DNA of 64,000 nt from CAVORB01 sp963698495 (lineage in GTDB: Bacteria > Pseudomonadota > Gammaproteobacteria > Chromatiales > Chromatiaceae): NCBI GenBank assembly GCA_963698495.1, contig CAVORB010000013.1:1-64000 (forward strand). The letters are read 5' to 3'. Made by a program: the position numbers and the translations under genes. The notes below the pieces were generated by a model, which was not told the origin of the DNA, did no database searches, and saw nothing but the letters and a program-made list of their open reading frames with translations. Positions 19,506 to 29,822 of this stretch are shown one piece after another. Within the stretch, counting starts at the first letter, position 1. Every line of letters begins with the position of its first letter.

Positions 19506-21251
19506 TCAGAGACCCATGGCCGGCGGAGGATGGGAAAGACCGTTCGCCGTCGTCCGCGGGTCCGGTGACGACCCGGCTCCGATACCACCAGGGGCGACGA
19601 CGGGCTCGCGTGAAGGCTCCGGGACATAGACCAGCCGCAAGGGCCCGTCTCCGTTGAGGGCGGCAAGCACCTGCGCGTCACGCTGATAGACGTCCTCGCG
19701 AAAGCGCACCTGACCGTCCTCTCCCGCCTCCGCCGTCCAATAGGCGAGAATGATGGGCAGCGGCTCCTTCAGGTGCACCCAACGGGTTCGCCCGGACGCG
19801 ACGACGGCCTGGAACTTTTCCTGATTCCAGCGCCCCGGGTCGTTGAGCACCAGCTCGGCGAGCTCCATGGGATTCTCCACCCGCACGCATCCGGAACTGT
19901 GGAGCCGTTGGGGCTTATCGAACAGATCACGCCCCGGAGTGTCATGGAGATAGACAGAGAAACGGTTGGGAAACATGAACTTGACCAGGCCCAACGCGTT
20001 CTTCTCGCCCGGAGGCTGGCGCAGCATGTAGGGGAAGCTACCCGCCGAGACGTGCCAGTTGACCGAGCCCAGAGAGACCTTCCGGCCGTCACGGGTGACT
20101 ACCTCGAGCCCCTTCTTACTGACGTAACCCGGGTTCTTTCTCGCATTCGGCAGGATGTCTTCCTTGAGGATGGTTGGAGGGACCGTCCAGGTCGGGTTGA
20201 ACTCCAAATACTCGACCTGATCCCGAAAAACCGGCGTCGGGCGATCGGGGCGGCCGACGATGACCCTGGATTGCCAGACGGCCTCACTGTCGCGGAACAG
20301 GACGACCCGCTGCCCCGCGACATCGACCAGCAGGTAATCGCCCGGCAACTCGTCGTAGACCCAGCGCATGCGTTCCAGATTGACCCGTATCTGATCGACG
20401 CGCGCCTCTGCAGGGACGTTCATGGCCGCGAGGGTTGCGGGTCCGATGACGCCATCGACGCCGAGATTGTGGCGCTGCTGGAACCGCGTGACGGCCTCTT
20501 TGAGCGGTGCATCGTACAGACGCGCGTCCCCGGGATCCGGACCGAGAAAGTCGCCAGAAAGACGCAGCCGCTCGCGAACCGCCGGCACTCGGCTGTCACG
20601 CATGCGGGGGCTGAGGGTGCGCCCCGGCGGCACCGGCTGCCAGCCGCCAGCAGCCGCGATCTCGCGATAGCGCGCCAGGCCCGCCTTCAAGCGCAGGTAG
20701 AAGACGGGCCGCGGCGTCAGGCTGCGAAGCTCGAACTCGAGGTCGTCTGCTTCCGCCACCCGCACCAGGTCCCGCACGAGATCGCTCGAGTAGGGGCCTT
20801 CCGCATGATTCCAGGTGCTATCCAGGGCCTGGGGGTCGACCTTGCCATAGCGGTAGTGGTGAATCAGCCGCAGCAGGATCTCGCTGAGGAGAACGTCGGC
20901 GTCCGCGCGAGCGCGGCCCGACAGACGGTCGAGGCGGGAACCCGCGAGCAGTTCCCGCAGGGCATTGTCGTGGAAATCCTTCGGGTCCAGCCCGTCCTCG
21001 CTGCTCAGCTCGGCGAGACGGGCGAGCGTTTCCACCCGCCGCCGGTCAGCCCAGGCGAAGCGGTAGCCGCGGGCAGCGTAAAAGTCGTCGAGCACCCGGC
21101 CATCGGCGAGGCGAGCGCCGGCCACCTGCGTATTTCCCGCCGCCCTGAGCTGCTCCACGCGCTGGCGCAGCCCCTCGTCGGCGCCCCCCAAACCGGGCAG
21201 CAGGACACAGGTCAACAAGAGCAACAAGTCCGCGACCCGTCTGATCGGCAT
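19506..21251 (-). CDS. L,D-transpeptidase (YcbB/LdtD-like) with signal peptide
   Basis: 581 residues from ATG 21251. The N-terminus MPIRRVADLLLLLTCVLLPGL is a signal peptide. A large N-terminal scaffold domain is followed by a peptidoglycan-binding domain (LKEAVTRFQQRHNLGVDGVIGPATLAAMN) and the YkuD catalytic domain. The catalytic motif is VYLHDTPGRDLF then LHSSGCVRVENP, with the nucleophile Cys near residue 454. It forms 3-3 cross-links in peptidoglycan or links lipoproteins, in the periplasm. Long YcbB-type architecture. ATG 21401 is an upstream in-frame start that would put 50 residues before the signal peptide, so I rejected it. It stands alone on the minus strand. Confidence 0.92.
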   Translation of the reverse strand: MPIRRVADLLLLLTCVLLPGLGGADEGLRQRVEQLRAAGNTQVAGARLADGRVLDDFYAARGYRFAWADRRRVETLARLAELSSEDGLDPKDFHDNALRELLAGSRLDRLSGRARADADVLLSEILLRLIHHYRYGKVDPQALDSTWNHAEGPYSSDLVRDLVRVAEADDLEFELRSLTPRPVFYLRLKAGLARYREIAAAGGWQPVPPGRTLSPRMRDSRVPAVRERLRLSGDFLGPDPGDARLYDAPLKEAVTRFQQRHNLGVDGVIGPATLAAMNVPAEARVDQIRVNLERMRWVYDELPGDYLLVDVAGQRVVLFRDSEAVWQSRVIVGRPDRPTPVFRDQVEYLEFNPTWTVPPTILKEDILPNARKNPGYVSKKGLEVVTRDGRKVSLGSVNWHVSAGSFPYMLRQPPGEKNALGLVKFMFPNRFSVYLHDTPGRDLFDKPQRLHSSGCVRVENPMELAELVLNDPGRWNQEKFQAVVASGRTRWVHLKEPLPIILAYWTAEAGEDGQVRFREDVYQRDAQVLAALNGDGPLRLVYVPEPSREPVVAPGGIGAGSSPDPRTTANGLSHPPPAMGL

Positions 21252-21497
21252 GGCGAGGCCTCTGGTGTACGAAGTACGGGACCGGAGGACTGGCGCGGAC
21301 GGCGTAAGGTATCCGTCCGTCGGCCTCTTCTTTGCGCCCGGATTCAAATCGGTGCCGAACGGGCAAAGGCCTCCGGTATGGGTGGAGATTCTACTCGGCA
21401 CGCGGGCAGCATCATAGCGGAAAAGTAACGTATCCGAATTGCGACAAACTCTCGCTCGCGCAATGACCAGCCTGCCGCGATCACGCTCCCTCGAGCT

Positions 21498-22989
21498 CTA
21501 TTTTTCTCCAACCAACTGAACCCGCCCGTTTTCATCGACGCTCTCCAAGCGCACCGCGAAGCCCCAGAGGCGACGGAGGTGCTTCAGCATCTCGTCCGTC
21601 GTGTCCCCGAGAGGACGGCGATTGTGGTTGAAATGACGCAATGTCAGCGAGCGATCGCCGCGCCGGTTCACGCTGAAGACCTGGATGTTCGGCTCCCGAT
21701 TGCCGAGGTTGTACTGACCCGCCAGCGCCTTGGCGGAGCGCCCGGTAACCGGCCTCGTCGTGGATCGCCGCCACCTCCAGGGTCTCCTCGCGATCGTCGT
21801 CCCTGATGGCGAACAGGTGAAACTCGCGCATCAGCCGCGGCGACAGGTACTGGGAGATGAAGCTCTCGTCCTTGAAGTTACGCATGGCGAAATCCAGCAC
21901 CCTCAGCCAGTCCTGACCGGCGATGTCGGGGAACCAGTAGCGGTCCTCGTCGGTAGGCGTCTCGCACATGCGGCGGATGTCTCGCATCATGGCGAAGCCC
22001 AGGGCGTAGGGGTTGATGCCGCTGTAATAAGGGACGTCGAAGGGCGGCTGAAAGACGACGTTGGTGTGGGACTGCAGGAGCTCCATCATGAATCCGTCCC
22101 CCACCAGCCCCTCGTCGTAGAGGTGGTTGAGGAGGGTGTAGTGCCAGAAGGTGGCCCAGCCCTCGTTCATGACCTGGGTCTGGCGCTGCGGGTAGAAGTA
22201 CTGGGCGATCTTGCGCACGATGCGCACCACCTCCCGCTGCCAGGGCTCCAGCAGCGGGGCGTTCTTCTCGATGAAGTAGAGAATGTTCTCCTGGGGCTCG
22301 GCGGGCCAGCGCTCCTCGTGCCGGGGATCGGCTTCCTCGCCCTTCGTGGGCAAGGTGCGCCACAGATCGTTGACCTGGGACTGCAGGTAGGTCTCGCGCT
22401 CCTCCTGACGCCTCTGCTCCTCGGCCATGGACAGCGGCGACGGCCGCTTGTAGCGGTCCACTCCCTGGTTCATCAAGGCGTGGCACGAGTCCAGCAGCAG
22501 CTCGACCGTTTCCTGGCCGTAGCGCTCCTCGCACTGGGCGATGTACTTACGGGCGAAAACCAGGTAGTCGATGATGGCGTCCGCGCTGGTCCAGGCGCGA
22601 AACAGATAGTTGCCCTTGAAGAAGCTGTTGTGACCGTAGCAGGCGTGGGCGATGACCAAGGCCTGCATGGGCAGCGTGTTCTCCTCCATGAGATACGAGA
22701 TGCAGGGGTCGGAGTTGATCACGATCTCGTAGGCGAGGCCCATCTGGCCGCGACGGTAGGTCTGCTCCGTGGCCACGAACTGCTTGCCGAACGACCAGTG
22801 GTGGTAGCCGATGGGCAGCCCGATCGACGAGTAGGCGTCGATCATCTGCTCCGAGCTGATCACCTCGATCTGGTTGGCGTAGGTGTCGAGCCCGTATTGA
22901 TCGCGGGCGACGCGGCCGATTTCCCGGTCGAACCGCTCCAGCAGCGGGAAGCTCCACTCGGAGGACTCGGAAATGATACGGCTGGTCAT
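21498..22989 (-). CDS. SpoVR family protein, frameshift near the C-terminus
   Basis: Homologue of E. coli YcgB and Bacillus SpoVR, a conserved family of unknown biochemistry. About 497 residues once corrected. GYGHNSFFKGNYLFR-type motif (HACYGHNSFFKGN), MNEGWATFWHYT (a His/Glu-rich signature) and SGINPYALGFAMMRDI are intact. Near 21735 the frame shifts. The corrected tail reads on through NREPNIQVFSVNRRGDRSLT and HLRRLWGFAVRLES to QLVGEK with stop at 21498-21500. Uncorrected, the protein ends in non-homologous sequence at 21532. The start ATG overlaps the yeaH stop by 4 nt (ATGA). Third gene of prkA-yeaH-spoVR, a stress and starvation set in other bacteria. Confidence 0.93.
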
Positions 22990-24257
22990 GCCTCCTGCCT
23001 CTTGAACAGCTCCCGGAACACCGGGTAGATGTCATCCGCGCCCGCGATCTCCTGCATGGCGAAGTGCGGGTGCAGGGCCTTCACCTCCTGGTAGGCGTAC
23101 CAGAGGCTCTGGTGCTGCCGGGGAGTGATCTCGACGTAGGCGTAGTAGCGCATCAGGGGCATCAGCCTGGCGGTCAGGATCTCGCGGCAGATGACCGAGT
23201 CGGAGTCCCAGTTGTCCCCGTCCGAGGCCTGGGCGGCGTAGATGTTCCACACGCCCGGATCGTAGCGCTCGCGCAGGATGTCGTGGGCCAGGTTCAGCGC
23301 GCTGGAGACGACCGTTCCGCCGGTCTCCCGGGAGTAGAAGAACTCCTGCTCGTCCACCTCCTGGGCGACCGTGTGGTGGCGCACGAAGACGACGTCGATC
23401 TTGTCGTAGTTCCGCTGGAGGAACAGGTAGAGCAGGATGAAGAAGCGCTTGGCCAGGTTCTTGCGCACCTGATCCATGGAGCCGGAGACGTCCATGATGC
23501 AGAGCATCACCGCCTTGCTGGTGGGCTCCGGCTGCTTGACGAAGCTCTGATAGCGCAGATCGAAGGTGTCGATGAAAGGCAGCGCCGCGATCCTGGTCTT
23601 GAGGCGGTCGATCTCCTCGCGCATGTCCAGGATGCGGACGTCGTCCTCCCCGGCTCCCGCGGTGAGCAGGACGTCGATCTCCTCCTGCAGCTCGCGGATG
23701 CGGGCGCGATAAGGCCCGCCGAGCGCCGTGCGCCGGGCGACCGCGCCCTTCAGGGAGCGCACCACGTCGATGTTGGTCGGCGCCCCGTCGGTCTGATAGC
23801 CGGCGCGCAGATACCTGAACTCGGTGGTGCCGATCAGCTGATTGCGCACCAGATTGGGCAGCTCCAGGTCGTCGAACATCAGGTCGAGGAACTCGTCGCG
23901 CGAGAGCTCGAAGACGAAGTCGTCCTCGCCCCGACCCGCGTTGCCCGCCTTGCCCTGTCCGCTGCCGCCCCCCGCCCCGCCCTCCGGTCGCTGGATGCGA
24001 TCCCCGGTTGTGAAGTCCTTGTTGCCGGGGTGCACCATCTCGCGGGTGCCGCCCGGGCCGTGATGGAACACGGGCTCGGAGATGTCCTTGGCGGGAATGC
24101 CGACCTTCTCCCCGCTGTCGGTGTCCGTGATGCTGCGGCGATTGACGGCGTCGGCGACCGCGCGCTTGAGCTGGGTCTTGTAACGGCGGAGGAACCGCTG
24201 CCGGTTCACGGTGCTCTTGTTCTTTCCGTTCAGACGCCGATCAATGATGTGGGACAT
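22986..24257 (-). CDS. yeaH: YeaH/YhbH family protein (DUF444) with VWA-like domain
   Basis: 423 residues. The N-terminus SHIIDRRLNGKNKSTVNRQRFLRRY is the family signature. A glycine-rich low-complexity linker follows (PEGGAGGGSGQGKAGNAGRG, about residue 90). The C-terminal half has a von Willebrand A-type metal site: MLCIMDVSGSMDQ (DxSxS) and TGGTVVSSAL. In E. coli YeaH is encoded with the kinase YeaG and both respond to nitrogen and stationary-phase stress. Here it lies between prkA and spoVR with 4-nt coupling to the latter. Substrate and partner proteins are unknown. Confidence 0.95.
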   Translation of the reverse strand: MSHIIDRRLNGKNKSTVNRQRFLRRYKTQLKRAVADAVNRRSITDTDSGEKVGIPAKDISEPVFHHGPGGTREMVHPGNKDFTTGDRIQRPEGGAGGGSGQGKAGNAGRGEDDFVFELSRDEFLDLMFDDLELPNLVRNQLIGTTEFRYLRAGYQTDGAPTNIDVVRSLKGAVARRTALGGPYRARIRELQEEIDVLLTAGAGEDDVRILDMREEIDRLKTRIAALPFIDTFDLRYQSFVKQPEPTSKAVMLCIMDVSGSMDQVRKNLAKRFFILLYLFLQRNYDKIDVVFVRHHTVAQEVDEQEFFYSRETGGTVVSSALNLAHDILRERYDPGVWNIYAAQASDGDNWDSDSVICREILTARLMPLMRYYAYVEITPRQHQSLWYAYQEVKALHPHFAMQEIAGADDIYPVFRELFKRQEA

Positions 24258-24341
24258 ACATCTACCAGAAGATTGTCGGGCGCTCGCTTGCGGGGCGGCG
24301 CCACCTGCGATTTACCCCCTGTCGCGCCCGCGCCGGCGCCC

Positions 24342-26264
24342 TTACTGCGACTTGCGCACCCGCAGATACCATTCCGAGAGCAGCCGAACCTGCTTGGGCG
24401 TGTAGCCCTTGTCCACCATGCGATCGACGAACTGGTCGTGCTTCTTCTGCTCGTCCGCCGAGGCCTTGGTGTTGAACGAGATCACCGGCAGCAGGTCCTC
24501 GGTGTTGGAGAACATCTTCTTCTCGATCACCACCCGCAGCTTCTCGTAGCTGGTCCACTTGGGATTGGCGCCCGCGTTCTTGGCCCGCGCCCGCAGCACG
24601 AAGTTGACGATCTCGTTGCGGAAGTCCTTGGGATTGGAAATGCCCGCGGGCTTCTCGATCTTCTCCAGCTCCTCGTTGAGCATGGCGCGATCCATCATCT
24701 CGCCCGTGTCGGGGTCCCGATACTCCTGGTCCTGAATCCAGTAGTCCGCATAGGTGACGTAGCGGTCGAAGATGTTCTGGCCGTACTCGGAGTAGGACTC
24801 CAGGTAGGCGGTCTGCAGTTCCTTGCCGATCATCTCGGCATAGCGCGGAGCGAGGTACTGCTTGAGGAAACCCAGATATCTCTCCTGCATCTCCGGCGGC
24901 AGCTGCTCGCGCGCGATCTGCTTCTCGAGCACGTACAGCAGGTGAACCGGGTTCGCGGCCACCTCCTGATGGTCGAAATTGAACACCTGGGAGAGGATCT
25001 TGAAGGCGAACCGGGTCGAGATGCCGGACATGCCCTCGTCGACGCCCGCGTAGTCCTGGTACTCCTGGATCGATTTGGCCTTGGGGTCCGTATCCTTGAG
25101 GTTCTCGCCGTTGTAGACCCGCATCTTGGAGTAGATGCTGGAGTTCTCGGGCTCCTTCAGGCGCGTCAGGACCGAGAACTGGGCCATCATCCCCAGCGTG
25201 CCGGGGGCGCAGGGGGCCTCGGACAGGGTGCTGTCGCGCAGCAGCTTCTCGTAGATGTGCACCTCCTCGTCCACCCGCAGGCAGTAGGGCACCTTGACGA
25301 TGAACACGCGGTCGAGGAAGGCCTCGTTGTTCTTGTTGTTGCGGAAGCTCTGCCACTCCGACTCGTTCGAGTGGGCGAGGATGATGCCCTGGAAGGGCAG
25401 CGCCGACAGCCCCTCGGTGCCGTTGTAGTTGCCTTCCTGGGTGGCCGTGAGCAGGGGATGCAGCACCTTGATGGGCGCCTTGAACATCTCCACGAACTCC
25501 ATCAGCCCCTGGTTGGCCCGGCACAGGGCGCCGGAATAACTGTAGGCGTCGGCATCGTGCTGGGCGAAGCGCTCGAGCTGGCGGATGTCGACCTTGCCGA
25601 CCAGCGAGGAGATGTCCTGGTTGTTCTCGTCTCCCGGCTCGGTCTTGGCGATCGCCACCTGCTCGAGAATCGAGGGGTGGAGCTTGACGACCCTGAACCT
25701 GGTGATGTCGCCGTTGTACTCCTGCAGGCGCTTGACCGCCCAGGGGGACATGGTGGCGCGCAGGTGGCGCGCGGGAATGCCGTAGTCGTCCTCCAGGATC
25801 GGGCCGTCCTCCTCCGGCGAGAAGAGCCCCAGGGGCGACTCGAACACCGGCGAGCCCTCGATGGCGTAGAAGGGGACCTTCTCCATCAGCTCCTTGAGCT
25901 TCTCGGCGAGCGAGGACTTGCCGCCGCCGACCGGCCCGAGCAGGTACAGGATCTGCTTCTTTTCCTCCAGGCCCTGGGCGGCGTGCCTGAGGTAGGAGAC
26001 CAGGTGCTCGATGGACTCCTCCATCCCGTAGAACTCGGAGAAGGCGGGATATCGCTTGAGCACCTTGTTCTGGAAGATGCGGCTCAGCCGCGGGTCGTTG
26101 CGCGTGTCGAGCAGCTCGGGCTCACCGATGGCCATGAGCAGGCGCTCACCGGGGCCCGCGTAGGCCGATGGATCCTGCTTACACAGCTCCAGGTACTCGT
26201 CCAGGCTCATGACCTCCTCTCGGGACGACTCGTAGCGGGCCTGGTAGCGTTCGAATATCGACAT
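24342..26264 (-). CDS. prkA: PrkA family serine protein kinase (YeaG)
   Basis: 640 residues from ATG 26264 (MSIFERYQARYE), preceded by GAGGT about 7 nt upstream; an ATG at 26276 is possible but less likely. The N-terminal AAA-like module has Walker A LLGPVGGGKSSLAEKL near residue 114 and an Asn/Ser-rich sensor region (ILAHSNESEWQ). The C-terminal half is the PrkA kinase-like domain ending in LLSEWYLRVRKSQ. Experiments on E. coli YeaG and Bacillus PrkA support kinase and/or ATP-dependent protease roles. First gene of the operon with yeaH and spoVR; an 84-nt gap separates it from yeaH. Confidence 0.96.
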   Translation of the reverse strand: MSIFERYQARYESSREEVMSLDEYLELCKQDPSAYAGPGERLLMAIGEPELLDTRNDPRLSRIFQNKVLKRYPAFSEFYGMEESIEHLVSYLRHAAQGLEEKKQILYLLGPVGGGKSSLAEKLKELMEKVPFYAIEGSPVFESPLGLFSPEEDGPILEDDYGIPARHLRATMSPWAVKRLQEYNGDITRFRVVKLHPSILEQVAIAKTEPGDENNQDISSLVGKVDIRQLERFAQHDADAYSYSGALCRANQGLMEFVEMFKAPIKVLHPLLTATQEGNYNGTEGLSALPFQGIILAHSNESEWQSFRNNKNNEAFLDRVFIVKVPYCLRVDEEVHIYEKLLRDSTLSEAPCAPGTLGMMAQFSVLTRLKEPENSSIYSKMRVYNGENLKDTDPKAKSIQEYQDYAGVDEGMSGISTRFAFKILSQVFNFDHQEVAANPVHLLYVLEKQIAREQLPPEMQERYLGFLKQYLAPRYAEMIGKELQTAYLESYSEYGQNIFDRYVTYADYWIQDQEYRDPDTGEMMDRAMLNEELEKIEKPAGISNPKDFRNEIVNFVLRARAKNAGANPKWTSYEKLRVVIEKKMFSNTEDLLPVISFNTKASADEQKKHDQFVDRMVDKGYTPKQVRLLSEWYLRVRKSQ

Positions 26265-26709
26265 ACTGCACCTCACTGAAAATTGGCTCTCGTGACGTCC
26301 GGGGCAAACAAATCCTCACCGCGACCAAGACCGCATAGGGTCGGAAGCGGGATCTCGACCATGAGGAAAGAACTGAAAGCGGCATACTCCGGATTCACTG
26401 CAAAGTCCGAACCATGCTCCGAGCCGCGGCGGATGGCGCCAGCCCCGCGTGGTCGGAAACTCCGAATCATGCCCGCGGCTGCCGCGCCTGCACCTTCTTG
26501 GCGCATCCCATGAACAGCTCCTCCTCCACGATGACGCGCTCGTTCTTGGTGTTCGTTCTGCGCTTACAGGCAGTTTAGACGGCTTTCTCGGAAACAGGTT
26601 CAAGCCCTGCCCCAACCCGAGGCGGTCATTCTCCCGGAGGACGCCCATCTCGCGCGGGCTGGCCCAGCGGCCCGCGACCTCCCGCATCGACGGCAGGCAA
26701 GGGGGGAAC
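26265..26709. other. Upstream region of prkA, no supported gene
   Basis: 445 bases between the APC permease stop and the prkA start; it must contain the prkA promoter. No -35/-10 pair or terminator hairpin with a T-run is convincing. On the minus strand at about 26470-26540 a short frame reads EEELFMGCAKKVQARQPRA and stops at TGA. It looks protein-like but has no ATG start, so it is left uncalled. Confidence 0.45.
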
Positions 26710-28002
26710 TCAAACGGCTCGGCTTCTGCGCAGCAGCAGGCCGCCGAGCGCCAACAAACCCCCTGCCGCGAGCAGTGGCAGCGGCCGTTCCCAGCCCACG
26801 ACCAGCAGGCTCGCGCCGGTCACGGACAGAAACGCCAGGGGCGGCAGCGGATAGAGGGGAACCCGGTAGGGCCGTTCCAGACCCGGCTCTCGCCACCGCA
26901 GCCGAAACACCCCGGCGACGGTGAGCAGCGCGAACAGGGAGAGGGTGAAGCCAGCGAAGGTAAGGACCGCCTCGAAGGAGCCGGTCGCAATGAACCCGAG
27001 GGCGATCCCCTGCTGCAGCAGCACCGCCCGCGTCGGTGCGCCGCGCCGATTTCGCACCGACAGGAAACGAAACGCGGGCAGGTCCTCGCCGATGGCCGCC
27101 AGCACCCTCGGCCCCGCCAGGACCATGGCGCTGATGGTGGAAAGCAGGAGCAAGCTGAGAACCATGCTCAAGATCGCCCCGCCCGCCGCGCCGAAGATGC
27201 CGCGGGCCGATAGGGCGCCGACCTCGACGGTACCCGGCAGCTCGCCGCCGTCGATGGTGCGCAGAAACGCGAGGTTGAGCAGGAGGTAAAGCGCGGTCAC
27301 GACCAGCGTCCCGTGCACTAGGGCGCGGGGCACGGCGCGCTGCGGATCCCTGACCTCGTCCACGACGTAGGCCGCCGCGTTCCAGCCCGAGTAGGCATAG
27401 GAGACATAGATGAGAGATAGCGCGAAGGACGCGCTCAGGATCGCGTCCAGGGTCCCTTCGCCGGGAGTCACCGTCAGGTGCCCGGGAACCGCCACCGCCA
27501 GCAATCCGGCAACCGAGAACAGGACGATGACGACGATCTTGAGCAGGGTGGACGAGACCTGGAAGACCGCGCCGAGCTTCAGATCGAAGGCGTGCAGGGC
27601 GGTCACCAAAACGACGGTGGAAACCGCGATCCAGGCCGGGTCCACGTCCACGAAGACGCTGGCGTAGCGCCCGATTGCCATGGCCGCCAGCGCAATCGGC
27701 GCGGAGAAGCCGACCGTCACCGACACCCAGCCCGCAATCTGTCCCAGCACCGGGTGATAGATGCGGGAGAGAAAGTGATACTCGCCACCGGACCTCGGAA
27801 GCGCCGCCGCCAGCTCCGCGTACGACAGCGCGCCGCACAGGGCGGTCAGCCCGCCCAGCGCCCACAGCAGCAGCAGGGCCGCACCGTCCGGCACCACCTC
27901 GGCCTGCAGGCCCAGCGTGGTGAAGACCCCGGTCCCGATCATGTTGGCGATCACGATCAGGACCGCGGTGCGGTAGTCGATGAAGCGGCGGGTGCTCGAC
28001 AT
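26710..28002 (-). CDS. APC family amino acid permease
   Basis: 430 residues, about 12 TM helices. The first helix has the APC signature TAVLIVIANMIGTGVFTTLG (unwound TM1 with GTG), followed by ELAAALPRSGGEYHFLSRIY, the conserved proline/glycine loop, and a TM6-like ALSLIYVSYAYSGWNAAAYV. Cytoplasmic-membrane transporter for an amino acid or amine; the substrate cannot be read from sequence. It starts at ATG 28002, after the prpD terminator at 28129-28154, so it is transcribed separately from the prp operon. Confidence 0.9.
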   Translation of the reverse strand: MSSTRRFIDYRTAVLIVIANMIGTGVFTTLGLQAEVVPDGAALLLLWALGGLTALCGALSYAELAAALPRSGGEYHFLSRIYHPVLGQIAGWVSVTVGFSAPIALAAMAIGRYASVFVDVDPAWIAVSTVVLVTALHAFDLKLGAVFQVSSTLLKIVVIVLFSVAGLLAVAVPGHLTVTPGEGTLDAILSASFALSLIYVSYAYSGWNAAAYVVDEVRDPQRAVPRALVHGTLVVTALYLLLNLAFLRTIDGGELPGTVEVGALSARGIFGAAGGAILSMVLSLLLLSTISAMVLAGPRVLAAIGEDLPAFRFLSVRNRRGAPTRAVLLQQGIALGFIATGSFEAVLTFAGFTLSLFALLTVAGVFRLRWREPGLERPYRVPLYPLPPLAFLSVTGASLLVVGWERPLPLLAAGGLLALGGLLLRRSRAV

Positions 28003-28128
28003 CAGGTGTCAGATTAGCCCTTCCCAGGTCCCGTTGTAACCTCTCGCCGACCCGATCGCAGACCGTCGCACGGACCAGCCGGGTAGCAACCGCACCGAAA
28101 TACGCGATGGCACACGCGGGTCTCGGAC

Positions 28129-28154
28129 AAAAAAAAGCCCGGCGGCTGCCGGGC
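28129..28154 (-). terminator. Rho-independent terminator of the prp operon
   Basis: Read on the minus strand: GCCCGGC/GCCGGGC perfect 7-bp stem with a 4-base loop (28154-28137) followed by eight T (28136-28129). It lies 113 bases after the prpD stop and before the APC permease gene, closing the propionate operon. Confidence 0.92.
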
Positions 28155-28267
28155 GAACTGTCTCCTTTTAGAGAGACGAGGAGGACTCGGGTTGGGCGGC
28201 TCGATGTACCCGTCCGCGGCCATCTCGGGCGCACCGGGGTTCAGCCGTCCGTGTGTCGGAGCTCGAC

Positions 28268-29716
28268 TCAGATCACGAGCAGGTCCATGAACTTGTTGAC
28301 CGGGGTGGCGGCCAGGCCCTCGGCATCCAGGCACAGGTCGTAGATCCGCCGCGCCTGGCCCTTGGGGAAGCGGGTGTGCAGGGCGTCGAGGAACTTGCGC
28401 TCCAGGACCGGGATGCCCTCGGCCCGGCGGCGGCGATGGCCGATGGGGTAGTCGATGGCGACCAGGTCGGTGCTGCTGCCGTCCTTGAAGAAGACCTGGA
28501 TGGCGTTGCCGATCGAGCGCTTGTCCGGGTCGAGATACTCGCGGGTGAAGCGCTCGTCCTCGCGCACCAGCATCTTGTCGCGCAGGACGTCGATGCGGGG
28601 GTCGGCAGCCACCTCGTCCTCGTAGTGGTCGGCCGTCAGCTCGCCGTGGATCAGGCCAATCGCCACCATGTACTGCAGGCAGTGATCGCGGTCCGCCGGG
28701 TTGTACAGCGGTCCCTGCTTGCTGATGATGCGCACCGCGGACTCCTGGGTGGCGAGCTCGATGCGGTCGATCTCGTCCAGCCGGTCCTTGACCTGCTCGT
28801 GCAGGATCACGGCGCACTCCACCGCGGTCTGGGCGTGGAACTCCGCCGGGAAGCTGATCTTGAACAGGATCTGCTCCATGACATAGCTGCCGTAGGGGCG
28901 CTGGAAGGCGAACTTCTTGCCCTTGAACAGGACGTCGTAGAAGCCCCAGGTGGGCGCGGTCAGCACCGAGGGCAACCCCATCTCGCCCTTCTGCACCATC
29001 ATGGCCAGACGCACCCCGCGGGAACTGGCGTCGCCCGCCGCCCAGGACTTGCGCGAACCCGTATTGGGCGCGTGGCGATAGGTGCGCAGGGACTGACCGT
29101 CGACCCAGGCCTGGGACAGGGTATCGATGACCTGCTCCCGGCTCATGCCCAGCATGTGGGCCGCAACCGCCGCGGAGGCGACCTTCACCAGCACCACGTG
29201 GTCGAGCCCGACCCGGTTGAAGCTGTTCTCCAGGGCCAGCACGCCCTGAATCTCGTGGGCCTTGATCATGTAGCCGAGCACGTCGCCCATGGTCAGGGGC
29301 GCCGCACCCTCCGAGACGGCCACCCGGCTCAGCCAGTCGGACAGGCCGAGAATGGCGCCCAGGTTGTCCGACGGGTGCCCCCACTCGGCGGCCAGCCAGG
29401 TGTCGTTGAAGTCCAGCCAGCGCACCAGGGCGCCGATGTCCCAGGCGGCCTTGACCGGATCGAGCTGGAACTGCGTGCCCGGCACCCGCGCCCCGTGCGG
29501 CACGACGGTGCCGGTGGCGATGGGGCCGAGGTGCTTGGTGCACTCGGGATACTGCAGCGCGAGCAGCGCGCAGCCCAGGCTGTCCATCAGGCAGTTGCGG
29601 GCCGTGTCCAAGGCCTCCTCGGATTCGATCTGGTAGTCGCAGACGTAGTCGGCGATGTCCACCAGCTCCTGGTCGGGATCCGGACGCAGATTGACGTCGA
29701 CGTTGTGTGAGCTCAT
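28268..29716 (-). CDS. prpD: 2-methylcitrate dehydratase
   Basis: Dehydrates 2-methylcitrate to 2-methyl-cis-aconitate in the methylcitrate cycle. 483 residues from ATG 29716, the same length as E. coli PrpD. MmgE/PrpD family features include YQIESEEALDTARNCLMDSLGCAL, RWLDFNDTWLAAEWGHPSDNLGAIL and RAYGSY-type stretches (RPYGSYVMEQILFKISFPAEFHAQTAVEC). It is the iron-sulphur-free type, and no acnD/prpF alternative is present. Last gene of the operon; terminator at 28154-28129. Confidence 0.96.
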   Translation of the reverse strand: MSSHNVDVNLRPDPDQELVDIADYVCDYQIESEEALDTARNCLMDSLGCALLALQYPECTKHLGPIATGTVVPHGARVPGTQFQLDPVKAAWDIGALVRWLDFNDTWLAAEWGHPSDNLGAILGLSDWLSRVAVSEGAAPLTMGDVLGYMIKAHEIQGVLALENSFNRVGLDHVVLVKVASAAVAAHMLGMSREQVIDTLSQAWVDGQSLRTYRHAPNTGSRKSWAAGDASSRGVRLAMMVQKGEMGLPSVLTAPTWGFYDVLFKGKKFAFQRPYGSYVMEQILFKISFPAEFHAQTAVECAVILHEQVKDRLDEIDRIELATQESAVRIISKQGPLYNPADRDHCLQYMVAIGLIHGELTADHYEDEVAADPRIDVLRDKMLVREDERFTREYLDPDKRSIGNAIQVFFKDGSSTDLVAIDYPIGHRRRRAEGIPVLERKFLDALHTRFPKGQARRIYDLCLDAEGLAATPVNKFMDLLVI

Positions 29717-29822
29717 TGGCGTGTCTCTCGAATGTGGTCGCTGTCGGCGCAAGGTGCCCGATCAGCCCGATTCCGGCGATGGTTGACGATCAAGGGCGCA
29801 GGGCAAGGCCGGCCCTCTGGAG

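Noticed and set aside
23064..26279. 1071-codon plus-strand frame opposite prkA and yeaH
   Set aside because: Antisense mirror of two clearly conserved genes in GC-rich DNA; composition reflects third-position bias only.
26470..26540. Short minus-strand peptide ending AKKVQARQPRA upstream of prkA
   Set aside because: Protein-like end but no ATG and only a GTG candidate without a clear ribosome binding site; too short to support.
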